DNA of 64,000 bases from Platerodrilus igneus. Taxonomy: Eukaryota; Arthropoda; Insecta; Coleoptera; Lycidae. Made by a program: the position numbers and the translations under genes. Every line of letters starts with the position of its first letter. Within the stretch, counting starts at the first letter, position 1. Below the pieces are notes generated by a model, which saw only the letters and a program-made list of their open reading frames with translations, was not told where the DNA came from and searched no databases. The stretch spans positions 744,001 through 808,000 of the forward strand of contig JARFIW010000905.1 of NCBI GenBank assembly GCA_036346225.1, in the 5' to 3' direction. Below are positions 33,483 to 44,826 of this stretch, one piece after another.

Positions 33483-34523
33483 ATGAACAAGGAGGCGATA
33501 AAACTTAAAAGAATTTTAATTAAAAAAAGAAACATTGTAAAAAACAAATTGCGCCAGTTAAAAGATAATGAAGTCGTCCAAGTGGAATCAATCTTACCCA
33601 TAACATCACGATTAGAAACTATTGCTAATAAACTGGATGGGGAAAGTGTGGTAAAGAAGGAAAAATTTAAAGAAGAAGAAGAAGAACTGCCTCATAGCAG
33701 TGTAAAAAAGATTAAACCTAAATTGCTAGAAAGGAACGTTGACTATATTGATTTGCCGGTTATTGCTCAGCATATACCCAATATAAAAAATAATGCCATA
33801 AATGAAGATAATGATGATGATGATGATGTTGATAATGCATACGAAGCAGAAGTTAATCGAAATGTTCAAGAAGCCCAGGAATATATTCAAAGCTTTGCCG
33901 ATTCACCTGGTATGACACATTATCTCGAACAGCTACATCCGCTACCTCGAGAATATATTTACAATATGTTTAAAGATGTTAAGAACGAATTTAATCATAA
34001 ATATGGTATTAGATTTAACCCTGATTCAAATGGTCTTTTGTTAAGCAATTCGAATTTTGCGTTGGATGATGAAAATGTTCTGATAAATTATTTGAAATAT
34101 AAAGGTACTCCTGGATTATACAAACTACTGTTTAAAAAATATCCTGTCGGGTACAGACCACAAGATCTAAAGTCATACCTTGATATTGTGAAAAGAACAA
34201 ATGCTAATAGAAGATATTATTCTGAAACAGAACAAATTCAGGATAATAATTCATATAAATACAAAAATATAATATCTACATTGAACATACTTCCCCAAAC
34301 ACCCCGTAGACCTAAAACATTACCCTATAGAAAGCGTCTTGAAGACGGTATGACAATGGAAGTATCAAATAACGCCATAGATTATTTATATTGGAATGAT
34401 CCCAATGAATTTGTTGATAGATTACGGTTTTTAGTTTCAGCTCAGACAGCTGGACACACAGGTCACGGCAACGAAATAAATTCGATCATTGAAGAATTGC
34501 GCGAGGCGAAAGTGATTAGATGA
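33483..34523 (+). CDS. Conserved Polinton protein, coiled-coil N-terminus (intact)
   Basis: 346 residues from ATG 33483, fully open. The N-terminus is basic and helical (KLKRILIKKRNIVKNKLRQL), followed by an acidic run (NEDNDDDDDVD). The C-terminal half has the conserved pattern seen in Polinton proteins between ATPase and integrase: YLKYKGTPGLYKLLFKKYP, YRPQDLKSYLDIVKRTNA, then AIDYLYWNDPNEFVDRLRFL and AGHTGHGNEINSIIEELREA. I recall this region as a DUF in arthropod annotations; its role is unknown, possibly structural. It is one of the few undamaged Polinton frames here. It stops 1 bp before the next ATG-containing frame. Confidence 0.8.
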   Translation: MNKEAIKLKRILIKKRNIVKNKLRQLKDNEVVQVESILPITSRLETIANKLDGESVVKKEKFKEEEEELPHSSVKKIKPKLLERNVDYIDLPVIAQHIPNIKNNAINEDNDDDDDVDNAYEAEVNRNVQEAQEYIQSFADSPGMTHYLEQLHPLPREYIYNMFKDVKNEFNHKYGIRFNPDSNGLLLSNSNFALDDENVLINYLKYKGTPGLYKLLFKKYPVGYRPQDLKSYLDIVKRTNANRRYYSETEQIQDNNSYKYKNIISTLNILPQTPRRPKTLPYRKRLEDGMTMEVSNNAIDYLYWNDPNEFVDRLRFLVSAQTAGHTGHGNEINSIIEELREAKVIR

Positions 34524-34524
34524 T

Positions 34525-34968
34525 ATGACAATTGACAAATTTGGAAGGCACTTAAATAACCATAAAATAGATATAAGTGAACAGGAATATGAAAACAAAA
34601 ATGAAAGTTTTGAAACCTTCATTGAGTACAAGTTACATATGCTACATTACACGGTAGTAGCAACGTTTTACTCTAGTACATTCCTCAACGGTGGCAAGAC
34701 ATTCCTTATTTTCAACATTAAACATAATTATGAATTTCCTTATGAGGAAGCAGTCATTAAGAATATTAAAAGATACCCGCAAGACATTGAAATTCTCATT
34801 AACGAAAAAAGTTATGTAATTGCACAGTTACAAGGATTTTTGCTTAAACGTATGGATGTAATCAGCTTTCGGGATAGCGGTGCTATCATAAACAATACCA
34901 CAATGTTTCTTGATTTTATATTAAAAGTTCCTTTCAAAGCAAGTGGAACCCTCGACATTCAAACATAG
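34525..34968 (+). CDS. Small Polinton protein, DKFGRHL type (intact)
   Basis: 147 residues from ATG 34525, open throughout. It begins MTIDKFGRHLNNH; short Polinton ORFs in this slot, by recollection, start with a similar DKFGRHL motif. The middle is predicted beta-rich (TFLIFNIKHNYEFP), and the end (NNTTMFLDFILKVPFKASGT) could be a jelly-roll-like strand set, but that is speculative. Function unknown. The start lies directly after the stop of the preceding gene, suggesting compact viral-style packing. Confidence 0.6.
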   Translation: MTIDKFGRHLNNHKIDISEQEYENKNESFETFIEYKLHMLHYTVVATFYSSTFLNGGKTFLIFNIKHNYEFPYEEAVIKNIKRYPQDIEILINEKSYVIAQLQGFLLKRMDVISFRDSGAIINNTTMFLDFILKVPFKASGTLDIQT

Positions 34969-35019
34969 AAGTATTTATTGATTGTATTTAATAAATCCTG
35001 ATTAGAAAAAAAAAGTATT

Positions 35020-35956
35020 ATGATAGTTGCTCAATTAAAAGTGAAAAAGGATATAGTAAATGAAGTTCATAAACCAGCAAGAATAAATTTCAAGAGACGC
35101 AAAGTGATAGTAAAAGGTTTAAATGACCTTCTTCAGACCGATTTTATTGATATGCTACCATATTCGCAAACAAACAAAGGATTTAAATTAGTAGTTATTG
35201 ATTGTTTCTCCAAATACGTATGGACTGTACCACTTAAAAGTAAAACGGGTATTGATGTTACTGCTGCAATGAAAAAAAATTTTAAATAAATTTAAAAATC
35301 CACCAAAAAAGTCGCAGTCTGATTTTGGTAAAGAATAGTATAACAAACACTTTCAATCCTTAATGCAGACATATGGTTTAAACCAGTATAGTGTTTTTTC
35401 TACAAAGAAAGCATGCATTGTAGAACGCGTAATTAGAACTTTAAAAGGAAAAATGTGGCGCTTGTTCAACCTGAACGGTCCTTACAATTGGATAAAAAAT
35501 TTAAGCGATATTGTGAAACAATACAACAATACAATTCACAGTACTATCGGAGTCAAACCTGTAAAAGTTGATAAATCAAATGAAAAAACTATTCTTAAAT
35601 CATCATTTACCCACATCAAACTTGCAACCAAAATACTAAAATATTCAATTAAAGACAGTGTGAGGATTAGTAAACATAGGGAAGCATTTACGAAGGGTTA
35701 CACGCCAAACTGGTCAAATGAAATTTTTAAGATTAAAAAGGTAAACGTAACCAATCCGACAACATATATATTAGAAGATCAAGACGAGAAAGAAATAAAA
35801 GGTGCATTTTATGAAATGGAGTTGCAAAAGATTAAACATCCAGGAATTTACCTGGTAGAAAAAGTCTTAAGAAAGAGTGGAAATAAAGTCATTGTAAAAT
35901 GGTTAGGCTTCTCTAACGTACACAATAGCTGGATCGATAAAAATAATGTTTGCTAG
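35020..35956 (+). pseudogene. INT: Polinton integrase with chromodomain
   Basis: Retroviral-type integrase used for Polinton insertion. ATG 35020. The core has LLQTDFIDMLPYSQTNKGFK (first Asp) and DCFSKYVWTVPLKSKTG. A frameshift lies at about 35285, then QSDFGKE (second Asp) with a TAG replacing the next residue, YNKHFQSLMQTYGL, and IVERVIRTLKGKMW (Glu). YNWIKNLSDIVKQYNNTIHS follows. The C-terminus is a chromodomain: YLVEKVLRKSGNKVIVKWLG and NSWIDKNNV. The three catalytic acidic residues are all kept. It ends at a TAG at 35954-35956. Confidence 0.88.
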
Positions 35957-36034
35957 AAGTTGTTATAGTAATAATAGTTAATAAGGCTAACATTGTAAAA
36001 TTATATTAAAATAAATAATACAGACATAATCTCG

Positions 36035-36457
36035 CTATTGTTTTTTATTATTATCAAACCATTCTTTTAATAACAAGGTATTTTCCTTTGCACATTGCAG
36101 ACTATTATTGCTGTGTCCATAACAATGGATGTTACATAGTAGACGATTGTTGATTTTTAACTCCGATAGCTTAGGACAACCTAGTGCAAGCATATCAGTT
36201 ACAACGTTTTGCATTAGATAGGTTTCCATCCATTTCTTCTTTTCTAGACTCTTCACACATACTTCTTCACCGGGTCGGATAATTTGCTTCAAATAAAGCG
36301 CTATATATGATGACACCATTCCAGCCGTTGAAGATTCATACGAAGAAAGACCATGAATATTCCTTGTCACCCAGTCGTTATGTTTTATATGATCTTGGCT
36401 TAAACAACTAGACTGCATTGGCAGTTTAAAAATTTGATGCCAAACAACACCTACCAA
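36035..36457 (-). CDS. Unknown ORF convergent with the integrase
   Basis: 140 codons, open, reading toward the integrase with a 78-bp gap. It contains WVTRNIHGLSSYES and, near the C-terminus, LCNIHCYGHSNNSLQCAKE, with spaced Cys and His (C-x3-C...H...C) that could bind a metal. No family recognised. It lies inside the right edge of the Polinton, so it may be an accessory gene of this lineage, but an unrelated chance ORF is possible. Frame start: the first codon in the open frame is near 36457; an ATG is present there. Confidence 0.45.
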   Translation of the reverse strand: MVGVVWHQIFKLPMQSSCLSQDHIKHNDWVTRNIHGLSSYESSTAGMVSSYIALYLKQIIRPGEEVCVKSLEKKKWMETYLMQNVVTDMLALGCPKLSELKINNRLLCNIHCYGHSNNSLQCAKENTLLLKEWFDNNKKQ

Positions 36458-37073
36458 CTAGTCCAAAACCGCAATTTCTTTGCACACAAACTCGTTTTTC
36501 TTGTATTTAAATCCCTGAATATCAATTATATACATGTTTGTATAAGAAGGTATGTAAATATATGCAGTAAACTTCGACTAAGTAAATTAATATTAGGAGC
36601 AATCTCTTTATATAGCAGATTACCACCATCTGCGTACTTTGCCAACCTACTTTTCAACCTATCACAAGAGTGAACACACATTTTGAATTGAAACCGGCCC
36701 ATGTGTATTTGCAGCCTCAAAACAAAAAGTAAAAAACATCAATCAGAATCCACTTTAATTAGACACAATCGACTTGAATGCGATATTTTGCATCTGACCT
36801 ACTTTATAACTTCTCGCTAGAAAACCGAATTCAAAACAGTTCCACATTTTGTCTGCACTTACATTTTTTAACGTAGCATACGTGTGTATTGAATTCACAC
36901 ACGTATGTTCCATTGAAAGTAGTATAAAGCCGGTCTGACTTCAAAACGTGTCCACGCGTATTTTACATTGAAAGTATATAAGAGCGGTCTGGATTCAAAA
37001 CGGTGCACGCGTATGTTACATCGAAAAACATACGAGTACACCGTTTTGATGTCAAACCGGCCTTACCCTACTA

Positions 37074-37075
<2 letters not shown>
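36458..37075. repeat. Polinton right-end region with imperfect repeats and a hairpin
   Basis: No convincing gene. From about 36895 to 37060 a motif of the form ACACGTATGTTCCATTGAAAG ... GGTCTGACTTCAAAACG (each shown partly) recurs about three times at roughly 55-65-bp steps. The last unit folds back: 36996-37017 and 37027-37048 are inverted repeats with 20 of 22 positions matching. The region ends CCTACTACT at a TA tract. By position it is the candidate right terminus. Confidence 0.5.

Positions 37076-37106
<31 letters not shown>
37076..37106. repeat. (TA)n microsatellite, target of C
   Basis: TA tract directly left of element C. The tract continues at 44827-44836 on its right. Confidence 0.9.
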
Positions 37107-37109
<3 letters not shown>

Positions 37110-39047
37110 AATAGTAATAGTTTTAAATTTAAAATGGGGGTAATTAAAACTTTTGTAAGTTTATTACCCTTTATCCTCGTGACTATCAGCTATATACTAA
37201 AACTCTCTATTTTTAATCTTATGTCACTAGGTCGAGATTTTCTTCTTTAGACTCCAAGCCCAGGGTAATGTCAGATGGAAAACGGCTTTAGACAAAGAAA
37301 ACTCTTAGGGGTTAAACGGCTAGTAGAGTGTTAGCTCTGGGTAGATCATGAGCATGGGTCATGGGTGGATAATCGACCAAAAATATTTTTAATAGGCGCC
37401 ACCGTATTTTTTAATACAAGTGCCAACAAAATTTAACTGTGTTTGTATAAGGGAATGCGGAAACCTTATCTTAACACCACTATCATAGCCATAAAATTTG
37501 AATTTCACTCTTTATCACACACTTACCAAAACCTCAACCACCAGATGTCAAACAGTTGTCTCAGCTTTACCTGTGAACAAACAAAAACACCACATGGACA
37601 CTATTTGTGTCTTCAAAAGCATATGCCAAAAATAGAATAAATGAATTTAAACATCTGTGAAATACTAAAGGGATTCATTTTCATTATTCTGTCTTTTTAC
37701 TTAATGAGGGTTTGCTCTAGTTTTCTTTTTCTTAATTTAAATGTAGAATAATAAAACTTCATTCGAATGAAACAAAATGAATTCTATTCGTATGTAGAAA
37801 TCGGATATATATACATGTGACTGCAATATATATGCTTACAATCTTGTCATTAATTTTTTTTTATAAAAAGAATTTTAGTGAAGTTTAACCTTCTAAATAA
37901 ATATTTATAAATTAATCATTTCTATAAAATTTTAGTTTAAGCAAACATATCATAATTTATTTGTTCATATCACAAGATTTTATTTTTACTATAATCATTG
38001 AAGCGCTTCCTTGACCATTTACAACAAAGATTGATCATCAGAAAAATAACGATCATAAAATGCAACTATTCAAATTTAACTGTTGTCTACACAAAAAAAT
38101 ATGCACGAATATCAGCACCAATAAAAAGCTTTTACATGACCTTAATTGTTTTTAAGCAAAATGTGAAAATTAAATCAAGACTGCATTTGGCGTCTAGATT
38201 AGGAAACAGAATCTATACTATTTTTTATCTGACACAAGTTGTCATTCTAAATATCTTGACACACATTGAATGCGTGTACAAATAACTGACAAACTAAATA
38301 TTTATTCGGTGTGTTATTAACTTTAAAAAACTACTTTAAATTTGTGTTATTCTAATAATCAACGTAGGAGATCTTATAATAATTTATAATACTTTCAAAG
38401 TTACGGAAAGTTTCAAACACTCACGTGTATCCAAATAAATTGCAGGTGCAAAATCATGACGTCAGCTGTTGTATTTTTCCAGCGTATTAATCATCTGTAA
38501 GTTTGAAGTACCAAGATTCTTTGTTGAATAAACCATTTCTATGCGGCGTATTAAATAGATAGAACGAAACCATAACTGCCTGCTTTAAATTATTGCGACG
38601 AAAATTTATTATAATTTAACATTGAAAATTGTTGTTGTAGATATGTCCATTAGATATTGCACTAAAGTGAAATATATTAGTTTAATTTATAATATTAATC
38701 TATACCAACTGTCTTAAATGATGTGTATTATTGTTCCATGTTCTCAACTCAAGTTCTTCTTTCTGACTCTATTAGACGCCTCGTGTTTTAGTCGAGCCAT
38801 CTTGACTTTTATCTCTAGTCTACAAAAGCGACTTGATTCTTCGACGTTGGAAACAAAAGTGCTCATAATTAACTGGACTACGCTTGGCAACAAGCCACAG
38901 AATATAAATCTCCTAGATTCTATGTGTTATTGGGAATATTATACTTTACTTTTTATTGGCTGAATATTTACGAATTAAATGCTTTAAAATTTATCTGTTT
39001 TATTATTAATTTATTAGGCTTGGTGCAACAAGAAAAAAAACGTTACA
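37107..39047 (-). repeat. 3' LTR of element C (left copy)
   Basis: Plus-strand boundaries TGTAATAG and CGTTACA. It matches 42890-44826 except for small indels. Confidence 0.9.
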
Positions 39048-41184
39048 CAGCCTCTTCCCAAGAGAAAAAATTCGAGGTATGGAAGAATTTTTTCTAAAAA
39101 AAATTTTTGACTGAAACTTCAAAATTACTCTCATTAACTGTATAAACCTCTAACAACTCACAACAAAACAGCACAAACTTTAACTATAACTAACGATGAG
39201 TTTAACAAAAAAAATCAGAATCATTCACTAATTGATATGGGGGAATATTAATGCATGGGATTGAGTGATTAGTAACTGCGCGTACTACACGCCTATAAAG
39301 GGACAAATTCGAAGTCATAATCAGTATTTACGTCAATCAGTTAAGAATATTTAGGGGAATCTAACACTCAGTGGATGCATATCATCTATAGTTACAAACG
39401 CAACAACCATATCAAAGTAAAAAAATTTTACCTGAAGCGAAAAATATTTTTCTATAAATTAGAACTGTAATAAACAAAATCGAATGTATAACAAAATTAC
39501 TATTAAACAAAAATCTGTACAACGAATACTCTTCTCTAATTTACTATATCTGTCTTAAGGATTTATGTACATAACTTTCCAAGTGCTAATTACATTTAAA
39601 CTAATCGATGAATTTAACAAGTACCAAAAGCTGTTATTTACGAAGTCCATTCACGAAACAAATCTCTAACACTCGAGAAACAGACAAAGTATTAACAATA
39701 CTTATTCATCAACAAGATACCTTTGATCTTTGAGTGAGCACCTCACAACATTATCTGTACGACTACTATGCTACAGACTCAACTATATCTCTCAAAAATT
39801 CTACAACATCAGTGATTCATCACCAAAGAACTCCAAAACCACTAATAAATCATACTTTGAGCCTACTGGGAGACATCCACCAGCAACTCACAAAAAAAAC
39901 TCTTCATGAACTCTCTTAGCTCATGTACACTCTCAATAAAAATAAGCACATCAGGCCTAGTCTCAAACTACTAAACCAAAACTCAAGCATTCCTTTAATG
40001 CTTAATACTCTATCACACTCTAACTATATAACTATACTCAACACTTTACTAAACACTCTCTATAATCTCCATCATGTACCTCATAACTGAATACGCACCT
40101 CTTCACCGAATACATATTCATCTCTACATACTTGCAACATCTCTCAACATATGCTGCACTCTCAAACACCTCAAAAAAAACATATCATCATTCAAAATCC
40201 ATAAACATATCCTTGTCGTCATCAAAAATTATCATTTAACACATCTTTGTCGTCATTTAACACATCTTTGTCGTCATCAAAAATTATCATTTAACACATG
40301 CAACATCTAAATCAACAAACATATTAAGCTCTATTACTACTAAAACAAAAATTACTTTAAACAAACCAAAAAAATTTCACTAACTTTAATCTTGTCCTAC
40401 TTAAGAATTTAAAACATGGACCAAAAAGAATTACTACTGACATCAACTATAATTAGAAGTACTTAAGGATCAGAAACATTCTTAACATCTTCATCGATAC
40501 TAAACATTTTCTTAGACTTAAATTTGAAGATACGGATAAATGAAAAAGGGGGAATTTGAATACGAAATTATTTTCTACTTTACTTCATGATAACCATTAA
40601 TAAATGTTCTGGTACACGCTTACTCTATCCATAATCAAACTGTCGATATAAACTAAAATGCTTCACAACGCATAAATTTGCTAGTATGACAAGCTCCTCT
40701 ATGAGCCTCACCTAGACTTATAAACAAAATTGCTAGACTGACAAACTAAATAAGCAAAACGAATCACATCATAACCGACTTCAAATAATCTCAAGTGACG
40801 ATGCCAAAACTGCTAAAGCGACAAACTTACCACGACCCTCGCATAGACTGACATAACGCTGAGCGACCAACCCTTCCGGAGTTTCGTCTAGACTAACATA
40901 ACGCTACACGATGAACCACAACAAGTCTCGCTTAGATCTAACTTAACTCAACATACTACGTTGCAACGCGACCATAAAAATTGCTACTCAAAACCAATCA
41001 TACTAAACCAAAACGTGCTCATGCACAAGAGCAATCTTCAAACTATATTTCAACAGTAAAAACTAGTGTACCATTAATCGACCAACAAACATAACTAATA
41101 AGACTAAAAGATGAACCTACTATCGATGTAATACATCCAAAATCAAATAAACTCGTAACATCCATATCAAATAACTTTATCATT
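39048..41184 (-). other. Non-coding interior of C downstream of gag
   Basis: About 2.1 kb without protein-coding similarity; no protease, reverse transcriptase or integrase motif on either strand. Around 40702-40940 it has four sites matching the palindromes of element A in reverse orientation (40702-40719, 40833-40850, 40880-40895, 40924-40940). Around 39270-39320 it has the A-type 3' block. A purine-rich tract on the minus strand (CTCTTGGGAAGAGGCTG) abuts the LTR at 39048. A 40-bp-scale duplication near 40215-40300 (CATTTAACACATCTTTGTCG) is also present. Confidence 0.7.
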
Positions 41185-42602
41185 TTATCTAGAAACAGGA
41201 ATTTCGCTACTCAACTTCTGTTCCTCCACTCGTTGAGTTGGACACGACGGACAAGTGATACTAGTCACTCCTTTACGACCACAACCATAACAAAATAATC
41301 TCTTGAAAGATCTACAGACACTGAAAGTATGTCCATAACGTGAACAATTCCAACATACCAATTTATGCTTAATAAATGAATTACCTACTCCACTCTTTTC
41401 TGTCATTGGGGTAGCAGAATTAAGAACTTGTACTGGGGAATGTGAAGATGTAGGGGTATAAACACGACTTGAAGCATTCTGAAATGAACTAGGGGTTTTG
41501 TTTCTAAAACGTGGATTAAAATAATTAATAGGCTGCTTGTGACTATATGGTGCAACTGAAACAGACTTATGTTTACTTAAAGAAGCTTCTTCTAACTTCT
41601 TACACAGTTTAACTAACGTACTAATATCCTCTATCTCTGTAAGAGCAAGATGCTGAATGAAATATGGCAATAAATTTTTCTTGACTATTCTAACTTTAGT
41701 GTGTTCTGCAGGAATAATAGGTAATCGGTTAAACAAATTTTCCATATTAGCAATGAACAATACAACTGATTCACCATTCCTCTGTAATCTATTTTGATTT
41801 TTTCCCAAATATCGTCTTCAGGATGTGCTGGCAAGAAATCTTCCTTTAGTCTACTAACCAACGAACTCCAATCTGTTAATGAACTACGAACGCAACGATA
41901 CCATACTAAGGCATCACCAGTAAACAATTCAACTGCAGAATTAAACAATTCCATTTCAGATACCTTTCGAGACTGTGCAATGTCACTAATGTCTTCTAAA
42001 AATTGATATAAGAGAGATGGGTTTCCTGAATATTTTATCGACCAAGATCCAATAGGGACTGACTGTGTGACATATGTAACCGTTGGAATGGACACATTAG
42101 ATGCAGCAATAGGATTTATATTAATATCTTTATGATTTGAACTCGTACCCTTATTTAATTTCTCATGCAGATCTGCTTCCACAACAAGAATAGTAGCCAA
42201 ACTTTCATTTTTAAATAACACAATTTCTTCAAAATTTTCTTTAGGGAGCTTTAACCGTTGAATTCTACCTGTAAGATGTACTAATCTTGAAATTATCCTT
42301 TTAAAAATTGACTCAGCGGGATCATCCATAAATTCTAACAAAACATTTTTAACTGACTCTATACTAGACTCAATCTCTTCTTTCTCTACTTTGAAATCTA
42401 CTTTATAACTTGAAGGATCTATCAAACAACCGGGTTTATCTGTTTCTTTGGCCAACAACCTTGCTAAAATTTTCCTTTTATCTGAAACTGGTCTTGAATT
42501 TTCAATGCCTCTAATGTTCAATTCATATTCTAACTCATTTTTAAGTAAATGTGCGATGCTATAAATTTCTGCCATAATTAAATATCTTAATATCTCTAAC
42601 AT
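41185..42602 (-). pseudogene. gag: Gag of element C, one frameshift
   Basis: Two overlapping frames, 42602-41685 and 41808-41185. The likely start is the ATG at 42574 (MAEIYSIAHLLKNELEYELN). The Gag core has ELFTGDALVWYRCVRSSLTD and SRLKEDFLPAHPEDDIWEKI. The frameshift falls near 41800. The second frame has QHLALTEIEDISTLVKLCKK. The C-terminus has a zinc knuckle CWNCSRYGHTFSVC and a second cluster CYGCGRKGVTSITCPSC. Correcting one indel would give about 460 residues. This is the best-preserved gag of the A/C lineage. Confidence 0.88.
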
Positions 42603-42869
42603 AACTCAATTATAAAATTTTTGAAGATGAAATCTCAAACAAACGAATGTCCTAACTATATAAAGAAGAACTCACTATAAACTGTAACAAACTTTAACAA
42701 AAATGAAACTAAAAGAAGACGTTACTAATATCAAAGCAAACCTCAGTCGGTGAATATAAGTGTGATGAAAATAACTACTAAATGTTCCAGCCTCTAAGTG
42801 AAATTATTCGAGCCTCTAACTGAAATTCGAGCCTCTAAATGAATTTCCAGCCTCTAAATGAAATTCCAG

Positions 42870-42888
42870 CCCCACGTTGCGAGCGCAA
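42870..42888 (-). other. Primer binding site of C, variant tRNA-Lys type
   Basis: Minus strand TTGCGCTCGCAACGTGGGG next to the LTR end. The 3' part AACGTGGGG matches the tRNA-Lys complement; the 5' part (TGCGCTCGC for TGGCGCCC) is altered. Confidence 0.6.
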
Positions 42889-42889
42889 G

Positions 42890-44826
42890 TGTAATAGTAA
42901 TAGTTTTAAATTTAAAATGGGGGTAATTAAAACTTTTGTAAGTTTATTACCCTTTATCCTCGTGACTATCAGCTATATACTAAAACTCTCTATTTTTAAT
43001 CTGATGTCACTAGGTCGAGATTTTCTTCTTTAGACTCCAAGCCCAGGGTAATGTCAGATGGAAAACGGCTTTAGACAAAGAAAACTCTTAGGGTTAAACG
43101 GCTAGTAGAGTGTTAGCTCTGGGTAGATCATGAGCATGGGTCATGGGTGGATAATCGACCAAAAATATTTTTAATAGGCGCCACCGTATTTTTAATACAA
43201 GTGCCAACAAAATTTAACTGTGTTTGTATAAGGAAATGCGGAAACCTTATCTTAACACCACTATCATAGCCATAAAATTTGAATTTCACTCTTTATCACA
43301 CACTTACCAAAACCTCAACCACCAGATGTCAAACAGTTGTCTCAGCTTTACCTGTGAACAAACAAAAACACCACATGGACACTATTTGTGTCTTCAAAAG
43401 CATATGCCAAAATAGAATAAATGAATTTAAACATCTGTGAAATACTAAAGGATTCATTTTATTATTCTGTCTTTTTACTTAATGAGGGTTTGCTCTAGTT
43501 TTCTTTTTCTTAATTTAAATGTAGAATAATAAAACTTCATTCGAATGAAACAAAATGAATTCTATTCGTATGTAGAAATCGGATATATATATACATGTGA
43601 CTGCAATATATATGCTTACTATCTTGTCATTAATTTTTTTATAAAAGAATTTTAGTGAAGTTTAACCTTCTAAATAAATATTTATAAATTAATCATTTCT
43701 ATAAAATTTTAGTTTAAGCAAACATATCATAATTTATTTGTTCATATCACAAGATTTTATTTTACTATAATCATTGAAGCGCTTCCTTGACCATTTACAA
43801 CAAAGATTGATCATCAGAAAAATAACGATCATAAAATGCAACTATTCAAATTTAACTGTTGTCTACACAAAAAAATATGCACGAATATCAGCACCAATAA
43901 AAAGCTTTTACATGACCTTAATTGTTTTTAAGCAAAATGTGAAAATTAAATCAAGACTGCATTTGGCGTCTAGATTAGGAAACAAAATCTATACTATTTT
44001 TTTATCTGACACAAGTTGTCATTCTAAATATCTTGACACACATTGAATGCGTTTACAAATAACTGACAAACTAAATATTTATTCGGTGTGTTATTAACTT
44101 TAAAAAACTACTTTAAATTTGTGTTATTCTAATAATCAACGTAGGAGATCTTATAATAATTTATAATACTTTCAAAGTTACGGAAAGTTTCAAACACTCA
44201 CGTGTATCCAAATAAATTGCAGGTGCAAAATCATGACGTCAGCTGTTGTATTTTTCCAGCGTATTAATCATCTGTAAGTTTGAAGTACCAAGATTCTTTG
44301 TTGAATAAACCATTTCTATGCGGCGTATTAAATAGATAGAACGAAACCATAACTGCCTGCTTTAAATTATTGCGACGAAAATTTATTATAATTTAACATT
44401 GAAAATTGTTGTTGTAGATATGTCCATTAGATATTGCACTAAAGTGAAATATATTAGTTTAATTTATAATATTAATCTATACCAACTGTCTTAAATGATG
44501 TGTATTATTGTTCCATGTTCTCAACTCAAGTTCTTCTTTCTGACTCTATTAGACGCCTCGTGTTTTAGTCGAGCCATCTTGACTTTTATCTCTAGTCTAC
44601 AAAAAGCGACTTGATTCTTCGACGTTGGAAACAAAAGTGCTCATAATTAACTGGACTACGCTTGGCAACAAGCCACAGAATATAAATCTCCTAGATTCTA
44701 TGTGTTATTGGGAATATTATACTTTACTTTTTATTGGCTGAATATTTACGAATTAAATGCTTTAAAATTTATCTGTTTTATTATTAATTTATTAGGCTTG
44801 GTGCAACAAGAAAAAAATACGTTACA
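42890..44826 (-). repeat. 5' LTR of element C (right copy)
   Basis: 1937 bp, followed by ATAT target duplication and a short TA run. Confidence 0.9.

Larger units (their letters stand above)
2238..37075. mobile_element. Polinton/Maverick element, decayed and interrupted by three LTR elements
   Basis: Nearly the full Polinton gene set is present: protein-primed DNA polymerase B, double-jelly-roll major capsid protein, adenain-like cysteine protease, a PLA2-like plus hydrophobic minor capsid protein, a packaging ATPase, a conserved structural protein and a chromodomain integrase. Removing A1 (7.4 kb), B (8.4 kb) and D (7.7 kb) leaves about 11-12 kb, somewhat short of the usual 15-20 kb. A deletion between the second capsid gene and the major capsid gene explains part of the shortfall. 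The right edge is placed at about 37075, where the sequence ends ...CTACT against a TA microsatellite; Polintons typically end in CT. The left edge was not found. Confidence 0.85.
37107..44826 (-). mobile_element. Ty3/Gypsy-type LTR element C, gag only, minus orientation
   Basis: LTRs of 1941 bp (37107-39047) and 1937 bp (42890-44826). On the minus strand they run TGTAACG...CTATTACA. Target duplication is ATAT (37103-37106, 44827-44830). The interior has a primer site, gag and a non-coding region with palindromes; pol is absent. LTR and 3' regions share blocks with element A. Confidence 0.88.

Noticed and set aside
37998..38285. 90-95 codon ORF repeated at 43774-44046
   Set aside because: It is antisense within the C LTRs, differs by frameshift between copies and shows no family.
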